From: Lentzea xinjiangensis
GTDB taxonomy: Bacteria > Actinomycetota > Actinomycetes > Mycobacteriales > Pseudonocardiaceae
Assembly (NCBI RefSeq): GCF_900110955.1
Contig: NZ_FOFR01000018.1
Span: forward strand, 54,463 to 118,462
Length of the DNA: 64,000 nt
Reading direction: 5' to 3'
The position numbers were made by a program, and so were the translations under genes. Numbering within the stretch: position 1 is the stretch's first letter; each line of letters begins with the position of its first letter. This document shows, one piece after another, positions 13,738-19,310 of this stretch. The notes under the pieces were generated by a model. The model did not search any database. It was not told the origin of the DNA and worked only from the letters and a program-made list of their open reading frames with translations.

Positions 13738-14061
13738 ATGACCATCGCAGACGCCGCCTCTGCACTGGTAGCTCGGGGATTCGCAGCCGGCAACCACCTG
13801 GGGCGCTTCACCATCGAATTCCACGACGACCTCGACGTACCCGCCGTCGTCGACCCGGAGACCAACACCATCTGGCTACGGAAGGGCGACCCGCTCGAAG
13901 ACGCGATCTTCGTGCTCTACGCCTGCTTCGACAAGCTCACCGGCGGCACCGTCGTGCAGGCCGAGAACGGCGAGCTGGACGTCGTGGCCGATGTCGCCGT
14001 CGGCGCGGAAGGCCTGGCGCTGCCCGGCCTGCCGCGGCCCCAACTGCGCATCGTGAAGTGA
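13738..14061 (+). CDS. Unknown protein next to the repressor, possibly a degenerate ImmA/IrrE relative (107 aa)
   Basis: Short protein transcribed like the repressor and lying between it and attR. The middle (VPAVVDPETNTIWLRKGDPLEDAIFVLYACFDKLTGG) has the layout of the ImmA/IrrE region just before and across the active-site helix, where normally HELGH would stand. No HExxH is present, so it cannot be a standard zinc protease. A 131-base AT-richer gap with small hairpins separates it from the repressor. The start is the ATG at 13738, with only a weak ribosome site. Function unknown. Confidence 0.55.
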   Translation: MTIADAASALVARGFAAGNHLGRFTIEFHDDLDVPAVVDPETNTIWLRKGDPLEDAIFVLYACFDKLTGGTVVQAENGELDVVADVAVGAEGLALPGLPRPQLRIVK

Positions 14062-14144
14062 TCCTTCTTGGACACCCCAACTGTGGCGGTTGCGTTCGCC
14101 GGTATCCTGAGGAAGTACCTGGTTAGCACAGGGCTCAGGGTTCA

Positions 14145-14190
14145 CCGCTTTGGGAGCGGGGGGTCGCAGGTTCAAATCCTGTCGCCCCGA
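14145..14190 (+). other. attR: 3' fragment of tRNA-Pro (TGG anticodon)
   Basis: The bases from CCGC through the anticodon loop TTTGGGA, stem GCGG, variable loop, T-arm (GCAGG TTCAAAT CCTGT) and acceptor strand CGCCCCG plus discriminator A match the 3' part of a bacterial tRNA-Pro(TGG). Upstream there is no matching 5' acceptor (CGGGGCG expected) and no D-arm. At position 27 the partner base is wrong (A opposite G). So this is not a working tRNA gene but the duplicated integration core, and the host chromosome resumes after it. Confidence 0.8.
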
Positions 14191-14203
14191 TCGGTTGAGG
14201 GAG

Positions 14204-14231
14204 CCCGCAGCGATTCGTCGCTGCGGGTTTT
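14204..14231 (+). terminator. Rho-independent terminator of the tRNA-Pro locus
   Basis: A perfect 10-base stem (CCCGCAGCGA / TCGCTGCGGG) with a TTCG loop is followed by TTTT. It lies 13 bases after the tRNA fragment and was probably the original terminator of the intact tRNA gene. It also faces the 3' end of the leftward hydrolase gene. Confidence 0.85.
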
Positions 14232-14236
14232 CGCGT

Positions 14237-14995
14237 TCAGCGCAGGTAGCGGCTGGCCCACGCCGCGAGCACTTCGGCGACGTAGGTGGCGTCCGCGCGG
14301 CCGGTCAGCAGGTGGTCGGCGCCGTCGAGTGAGATGAACGACTTGGGGTGGCGGGCCGCGTCGTAGACGAGCCGGGCGTTGTCGATGCCCACGAGGTCGT
14401 CCTGCGGCGAGTGCATGACGAGCAGTGCGCGGTCGAGGCCTGCGATGCAGGCCGTCTGGTCGTGCTGGTTGATGTCGCGCAGGAAGCTGTCGCTGATCCG
14501 GAACGGCCGTCCGGCCAGCAGCACTTCGGCGATGCCGTGTTCTGCGATCTCCGCTGTGGAGGGGCCGAGCAGGTGTTCGACGTGGGAGGTGTCGGCGGGT
14601 GCGCCGATGGTCACGACGGCGCGTGCCTCGGGGATGCGGTGTGCGGCGGCCAGCACGGCCGCGCCGCCCAGTGAGTGTCCGATGAGGACGGTGGGGGCGC
14701 CGATGGTGTCGCGCAGGTGGGCGGCGGCGCAGACCAGGTCGTCGACGTTGGACGTGAAGGTGGTGTTGGCGAAGTCGCCGTCGGACTGGCCGAGGCCGGT
14801 GAAGTCGAAGCGCAGCACGGCGACTCCGCGGGCGGCGAGTCCGCGGGCGATCCGGGTGGCGGCGACCGAGTCCTTGCCGCAGGTGAAGCAGTGCGCGAAG
14901 ACGGCGGTGGCCTCGATGTCGCCGGCGGGCAGTTCGAGGCGGCCCGCGAGTGCCTGGCCGTCGGCGCCTGTGAAGAGCGCCTTCCTGTTGTCCAT
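14237..14995 (-). CDS. Alpha/beta hydrolase (252 aa)
   Basis: Cytosolic alpha/beta hydrolase similar to the hydrolase half of OsmC-linked proteins. The nucleophile elbow is GHSLGG with S108; the acid is D199 or D200 (HSPQDD) and the histidine H228 (DGADHLL). An oxyanion region HCFTCGKDS lies near residue 35. The lid is short. Substrate unknown. The ATG at 14995 is only seven bases from the ATG of the divergent gene, so at least one of the two transcripts must be leaderless or start elsewhere. Confidence 0.85.
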   Translation of the reverse strand: MDNRKALFTGADGQALAGRLELPAGDIEATAVFAHCFTCGKDSVAATRIARGLAARGVAVLRFDFTGLGQSDGDFANTTFTSNVDDLVCAAAHLRDTIGAPTVLIGHSLGGAAVLAAAHRIPEARAVVTIGAPADTSHVEHLLGPSTAEIAEHGIAEVLLAGRPFRISDSFLRDINQHDQTACIAGLDRALLVMHSPQDDLVGIDNARLVYDAARHPKSFISLDGADHLLTGRADATYVAEVLAAWASRYLR

Positions 14996-15002
14996 GACGT
15001 CT

Positions 15003-16772
15003 ATGGTGCGTCACGTGCGTTACCAGTACCTCGACGCCCGGCTCAGGCAGGCGTTCGACGACGCCGGGCTGGTGCGCGGCCAGCGGGCGTTGTTGCAGGG
15101 CGTGTTGCGCGCGCTCGATCCGGACGCGCACCTGGGTGAGCACGTGGCTGGGTTGAACAGCGCGTTCCTCGCGGTCACCCGTGCCAGGACGGCCTTGGAG
15201 AGCCACGCCGCCGAGGACCAGCCGCGGTGGAACCTGTTGCGCCGCATCATCGCCACGTCGCTCGCGTGCGTGGACGCCGCCAAGCCCGCTTACGCCCACG
15301 GCGGCGCGCTGGAGCTCGCGAGGGCGCGCAGGGTGCTGGTGCAGGTCGACGCGGCCATCGCGGCGGACGGCCAGAAGCTCGATCCCCGGGTCACCGCCGC
15401 CGCTGCCGCGCGGCTCGACCCGCGGGCGCTGCGCGAGGCCGTGCGCAGGTGGGTCGCTCCACTGTGGAACGGGGTCGAGCTCCCGTTGCGGGCCAGGATG
15501 ATCGCGGAGGTCGCGGTCGTCGTGGCGGTGCACGGCAGGGACGGCGGGCAGCTCCGGGCGGATCTGCTGCGCTGGCTCAGGAAGCCCGACGGCGACCTCG
15601 GCCGGGTGCTCTGGCCGCAGCGGCGCCGGCACGTCGTGGCCTTCGTGGTCGGGGGCGCGCGGGTGCTGCGGCACCTGGACGAGCTGTTGCCACAGGCGCG
15701 GCAGGAGCCGTTGCACCGCGGCAGGCTGCCCAGGGACGACTTCCTCAAGGACGCCGTCACCGGTTCGTCGGTGCTGGTGCGGTTGCCGGTCAGCGCCGCG
15801 GACGTGCGCACCGCGGCGCTGCGCGGGCGGCGGGTCCTCAACGAGGTGCTCGACCAGTACGCGGCGGGGGAGCGGCTCACCGAGCTGCGCATCGCGCCGG
15901 TCTGGCAGGTCAGCGGTCCGGGTGGCCGGGTCACGCGCGGCACGGAGCACCGGCGCACGGTCAACAACGCGTACCCGCTCACCGCGTACTGGCCGGCCGA
16001 GCTGCGCAGCGCGATGCGGGTGGCGAACCTCGCCCGGCAGGTGGACGCGCCGATGGCTAGCGCGGGGCTCGCGTGGAGTGCGCTGGAGGCGACGGGCCTC
16101 GACCCCGGCAAGATCGCGTGGCTGGCGAAGGCGTGCGCGTTGCAGATGTTGCGCCAGCACCTGGTGAGCCTGCACGTCGTGGTCACCAACCACGACAGCG
16201 AGCTGCGCAAGCCCCTCGACGCCAGGGTGCCGACGACGGGGGTGAAGCACCACCTCAGGTCCGTGGACGCCTGGCTGGAGGTGCTGGTCCGGCACCAGCG
16301 CCCGGACGAGCAGCTCAGGGCCGCCCAGGACGCCGTCACGGCGCTCGCGGAGAACGAGGGCGGGCTGGTGCAGGACCTCGTGGAGCTGTGGCGGAGCAGG
16401 CTCGCCGACTCGGCGTCCCTCGCGAACTGGCTGCGCGAGCAGGAGGGCACCACCGCCGCGGTGCTGGAGTGGCTCTACGTCACCAGGAATCTGGCGTTCC
16501 ACGCGGGCCGGTTCGCCTCACCGGCCGACGTCCTCACCGCGCACGCCGGGCAGGCCGTCACCGATCTGACCCTCGAGTTCCTCGGGAACTGGCGCACCGT
16601 CGAACGGCAGCGGAACCTCTCGGAGACCTCGGCGGTGGAGGTCTACCGCCGGCTCGCGCAACGGCACGACCAGCTCGTGGCCCGGCTCACGCGGGCGGGG
16701 TCGGTGCGCCGGCTCAGCGTCGAGGACATCTCCGGTCCCGACGAGAAGTGGTGGTCCCGCGGCACGGGCTGA
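15003..16772 (+). CDS. Unknown large helical protein with HEPN-like RN-x3-H motif (589 aa)
   Basis: Not recognised. A mostly helical, Arg/Ala/Leu-rich protein. The C-terminal region contains LYVTRNLAFHAGRF with R495-N496 and H500, an R-x4-H motif in a setting like ApeA-type HEPN domains, which are found in RNases and defence proteins. Before it lies a long region with no obvious catalytic motif. It begins next to the prophage attachment site, divergent from a hydrolase. The start is the ATG at 15003; a GTG at 15015 preceded by TATGGT and seven bases is an alternative leaderless start. A housekeeping role conserved in actinomycetes is equally possible. Confidence 0.7.
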   Translation: MVRHVRYQYLDARLRQAFDDAGLVRGQRALLQGVLRALDPDAHLGEHVAGLNSAFLAVTRARTALESHAAEDQPRWNLLRRIIATSLACVDAAKPAYAHGGALELARARRVLVQVDAAIAADGQKLDPRVTAAAAARLDPRALREAVRRWVAPLWNGVELPLRARMIAEVAVVVAVHGRDGGQLRADLLRWLRKPDGDLGRVLWPQRRRHVVAFVVGGARVLRHLDELLPQARQEPLHRGRLPRDDFLKDAVTGSSVLVRLPVSAADVRTAALRGRRVLNEVLDQYAAGERLTELRIAPVWQVSGPGGRVTRGTEHRRTVNNAYPLTAYWPAELRSAMRVANLARQVDAPMASAGLAWSALEATGLDPGKIAWLAKACALQMLRQHLVSLHVVVTNHDSELRKPLDARVPTTGVKHHLRSVDAWLEVLVRHQRPDEQLRAAQDAVTALAENEGGLVQDLVELWRSRLADSASLANWLREQEGTTAAVLEWLYVTRNLAFHAGRFASPADVLTAHAGQAVTDLTLEFLGNWRTVERQRNLSETSAVEVYRRLAQRHDQLVARLTRAGSVRRLSVEDISGPDEKWWSRGTG

Positions 16773-16787
16773 GCCGCGGGACCACCA

Positions 16788-16830
16788 GCGGTGGGGGTGG
16801 TTCCCGGACGAGAGGAACCACCCCCACCGC
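16788..16830. terminator. Strong hairpin between converging genes
   Basis: A 17-base perfect stem (16788-16804 with 16814-16830, core GGTGGGGGTGGTTCC) has a nine-base loop. There is no T tract on either side, but its position between convergent genes suggests a bidirectional terminator. Confidence 0.75.
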
Positions 16831-16841
16831 CGCCCCCGGCA

Positions 16842-17018
16842 TCACGCGGCCCGGTGCCCGTCGGGTACCTCGGGCTCGTGCCGATGCGTCATGCGGTGCC
16901 ACCACGACCGCGGCTTTCCGCCGTTGCGGTAGTACTCCTGGACGCGGCGGGCGTCCTCGCGCAGGGCGGCCTGCCGGTAGTCGATCTCCGCCTTGATCGC
17001 TTCCGGTGTCCATTCCAT
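16842..17018 (-). CDS. Small conserved unknown protein (58 aa)
   Basis: Starts MEWTPEAIKAEIDYRQAALR and continues as a charged helix with a basic Trp-containing end (PRSWWHRMTHRHE). The ATG at 17018 has AAGGAG eight bases upstream; a GTG three codons earlier is too close to that site. Proteins of this kind are frequent in actinobacteria without known function. Confidence 0.7.
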   Translation of the reverse strand: MEWTPEAIKAEIDYRQAALREDARRVQEYYRNGGKPRSWWHRMTHRHEPEVPDGHRAA

Positions 17019-17186
17019 CCGGCTCACTCCTTCGGCTCGTTCGCTGACAACGCCGAGAGTGCTCCTGAGGGAGGGTCCCTCACATCGGACGATCACCCAG
17101 CCTCGTGCCGCGAGACCCCTTACGCCGGGGCCGGTAGCCGGATCAGAGGCTTCCGGCGGCGGGCCTGAGGCACCACGATCGAGCCC

Positions 17187-18323
17187 ATGACTGTCGCCGA
17201 CTTACCCACGCGACCTGCGAAGTTCTTCGACCCCGCCACGGAGGTCCACTTCGACGAGGTCCTCGACACCTGGCACGTCTTCAGCCTCGGGGACGTCCAG
17301 CGCGTGCTCTCCGACGAGGCGTGCTTCTCGGCCGGGTACGGGCTCACCGACGAGACGAGGCCCCTCGCCAACGCCATGATGAACGGCATGTGGGCCGCGG
17401 ACGGGCAACGCCACCGCGACCTGAGGGCCGCGGTCGCCGACCCGTTCAGCCCCCGCGTGATGACCCGGCTGGAGCAGCAGGTGCGGGCCATCGCCACCGA
17501 GCTGGTCGACGGCCTCGCCCCCGGCGGGTTCGACCTGGTGGAGTGCGTGGCCAAGCCGTTGCCCGCCAGGGTGATCTGCCACCTGCTCGGCCTCGACCCC
17601 GCCGCGGAGACGCGGATGAGCGAGTGGCGCGAGGCGTGGTACGAGGCCTCGGTCACGACCAGCACCGTCCCGCCCGACGAGGAGATGACGGCGTTCTTCG
17701 CCGCGGAGATCGAGCGCCAGCGCGCCGATCCGGGGGACGGCCTGATCGCCGAGCTGATCGCGGTGCAGGCCTCCGGCTACCTCGTGGACGGCCGCCCGAT
17801 GACCGACCCCGACCTCATCGGCTACTGCGCGATGCTGCTCGGCGCCGGCGTCGACACGACCTACGCGAGCATCCCGAACGCCGTGCTGTTCCTGACCGAG
17901 CACGGCTGCTGGGACGAGCTGCGCGCCGACCCGTCGCTGATCCCCGGCGCGGTCGAGGAGACCATGCGCTGGTACCCGGTCTTCCCCGGCCCGCGCAGGC
18001 TGGTGGTGCGCGACGTCGTGCTGGGCGGCCGGGAGATCAAGGCGGGGCAGTGGGTCACCGCGTGGCTCAGCGCCGCGAACCGCGACCCGGAGCGCTACCC
18101 CGACCCCACCACGTTCGACATCCGGCGCAAGACCCGCATCATGACGTTCGGGCACGGTCCGCACCACTGCCTCGGCGCGGGACTGGCGCGGCTCGAACAG
18201 CGGGTGGTCATCGAGGAGATGGTGCGCCGGCTTCCCCTGCTGCGCCGGGAGACCAGCGCACCGCTCGTGCGGCGGGAGTGGATGCTCGACAACCTCGAGA
18301 CAGCCACCTTCCGCTTCGACTAG
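17187..18323 (+). CDS. Cytochrome P450 (378 aa)
   Basis: Haem monooxygenase, soluble bacterial class. The I-helix is LGAGVDTTYAS (oxygen-binding AG-x2-TT), the ExxR is EETMR, and the haem loop FGHGPHHCLGAGLARLE contains the ligand C328. The length is at the short end for actinomycete P450s (usually about 390-410 residues). No ferredoxin or reductase is adjacent, so redox partners must come from elsewhere. Substrate cannot be told from the sequence. It stands alone between hairpin terminators. Confidence 0.95.
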   Translation: MTVADLPTRPAKFFDPATEVHFDEVLDTWHVFSLGDVQRVLSDEACFSAGYGLTDETRPLANAMMNGMWAADGQRHRDLRAAVADPFSPRVMTRLEQQVRAIATELVDGLAPGGFDLVECVAKPLPARVICHLLGLDPAAETRMSEWREAWYEASVTTSTVPPDEEMTAFFAAEIERQRADPGDGLIAELIAVQASGYLVDGRPMTDPDLIGYCAMLLGAGVDTTYASIPNAVLFLTEHGCWDELRADPSLIPGAVEETMRWYPVFPGPRRLVVRDVVLGGREIKAGQWVTAWLSAANRDPERYPDPTTFDIRRKTRIMTFGHGPHHCLGAGLARLEQRVVIEEMVRRLPLLRRETSAPLVRREWMLDNLETATFRFD

Positions 18324-18364
18324 CGCTCGCTCAGCGGTCCGTTGACGTGGGCCGCGAGGAGTGC

Positions 18365-18402
18365 GGGGCCGGTGCGGAGGTCTCGCGATCCACACCGGCC
18401 CC
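18365..18402. terminator. Hairpin between P450 gene and endoglycosidase gene
   Basis: Perfect 10-base arms GGGGCCGGTG (18365-18374) and CACCGGCCCC (18393-18402) with an 18-base loop lie between two converging genes. No T tract. Confidence 0.6.
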
Positions 18403-18407
18403 GGGAC

Positions 18408-19307
18408 CTACCTCTGCATGGCCGTCACGTCCGCGCTCCACTGCCACGGCGCCGCGGTGCCGCCGGGCAGCGAGTTGAAGTACTCCCACCCGGCCACCCC
18501 GCCGAAGTCGGCGTACTTGGTCTTTAACGAGCGCACCGTGGTGCCGAGCGCCGTCATGGAGACGTACCCGGAGCCGCCGTTGGCCGGGTTGGTGAGCGTG
18601 CCGAGCACGACCTTGTTCGCGGGGATCAGCCGGCGGTTGATGATCTGGTCGTAGTGGGCGGTGCTCCCGGCGTTGCCCCAGCCGTTGTAGAACTGGCCGT
18701 TGAACCACGCGATCTTCGAGCCGTGGCTGCGGTACAGCTCCTCGTAGTTGAAGCCGGACAGGTTGCCGCCGCCCCACAGCGCCGACGCGACCGGCGACAG
18801 CGTGACGATGAAGCCCGCGCCGAAGTCCGCCTTGAGCTGGTCGATCACGCGCCGGATGCCCGCGATCGACATCCGCTCCTCGACGTCGAGGTCGACGCCG
18901 TTGAGCCGGTAGGTCCGGATCGTGTCCCGCAGCAGCGGGTAGTACTCGTCGAACCTGGTGTCGAGCCGCTGGAACGAGCCGGGCGCGGCGCCGCCGACCA
19001 TGCCGATCACGTTGACGCCGCGGGCCTGGATCGCGGCGAGGTCCTGCCACATCTGCGCGTACCGCGAGTGCGAGGGCGGGTGGTCGTTGAGGTGGACGAT
19101 CCGGTTGTCGTTCAGGTGGATCGCGGCGACGAGCACGTCCGTCACGCCGGTGTTGCGGTCGACCAGCGGCTTCGGCGAGACGTACGTGCCGGTCGCGCCG
19201 TTGCTGTACTGGGTCTGGTAGTAGACGACGGTGCGCTTCTGGGTGGCCGCCTGGGCCGGTGGCGCGGCGAGCGCCACCAGCAGCAGGGCCAGGAACAGCT
19301 TTTTCAT
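18408..19307 (-). CDS. Secreted GH18 endo-beta-N-acetylglucosaminidase-like enzyme (299 aa)
   Basis: Has a Sec signal peptide (KKLFLALLLVALAAPPAQA, cleavage after about residue 20). A family 18 glycosidase barrel carries the active-site motif as NGVDLDVE: D139, D141 and acid E143 are present, but the usual first Asp is N136. Size and sequence look closer to EndoH-like endoglycosidases than to chitinases. It would cut N-glycans between the two core GlcNAc residues outside the cell. It is the last gene of the glycan operon, starting three bases after the alpha-mannosidase stop. Confidence 0.8.
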   Translation of the reverse strand: MKKLFLALLLVALAAPPAQAATQKRTVVYYQTQYSNGATGTYVSPKPLVDRNTGVTDVLVAAIHLNDNRIVHLNDHPPSHSRYAQMWQDLAAIQARGVNVIGMVGGAAPGSFQRLDTRFDEYYPLLRDTIRTYRLNGVDLDVEERMSIAGIRRVIDQLKADFGAGFIVTLSPVASALWGGGNLSGFNYEELYRSHGSKIAWFNGQFYNGWGNAGSTAHYDQIINRRLIPANKVVLGTLTNPANGGSGYVSMTALGTTVRSLKTKYADFGGVAGWEYFNSLPGGTAAPWQWSADVTAMQR

Positions 19308-19310
19308 GCG

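Larger units (their letters stand above)
1..14190. mobile_element. Right-hand part of an integrated temperate actinophage (prophage) ending at tRNA-Pro attR
   Basis: A leftward train of small overlapping genes (RecT, YqaJ exonuclease, replication initiator, WhiB-like proteins, DNA methyltransferase) is preceded by a divergent Cro/CI-like switch at 12.8-13.6 kb. It ends at a 3' fragment of tRNA-Pro at 14145-14190. Gene content and order match the early/lysogeny half of temperate actinophages. Integrase, terminase, capsid, tail and lysis genes are not in view, so the left end lies outside the window. A conjugative or satellite element cannot be excluded from this half alone. Confidence 0.85.

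Noticed and set aside
14104..14190. Complete tRNA gene
   Set aside because: Only the 3' half matches tRNA-Pro. No 5' acceptor strand complementary to CGCCCCG and no D-arm are found upstream, so it is treated as an attachment-site fragment.
14172..16502. 776-codon minus-strand frame running across the attachment site and the unknown gene
   Set aside because: It crosses the tRNA fragment and the terminator and overlaps two better-supported genes; its sequence is Arg/Pro-rich without motifs.
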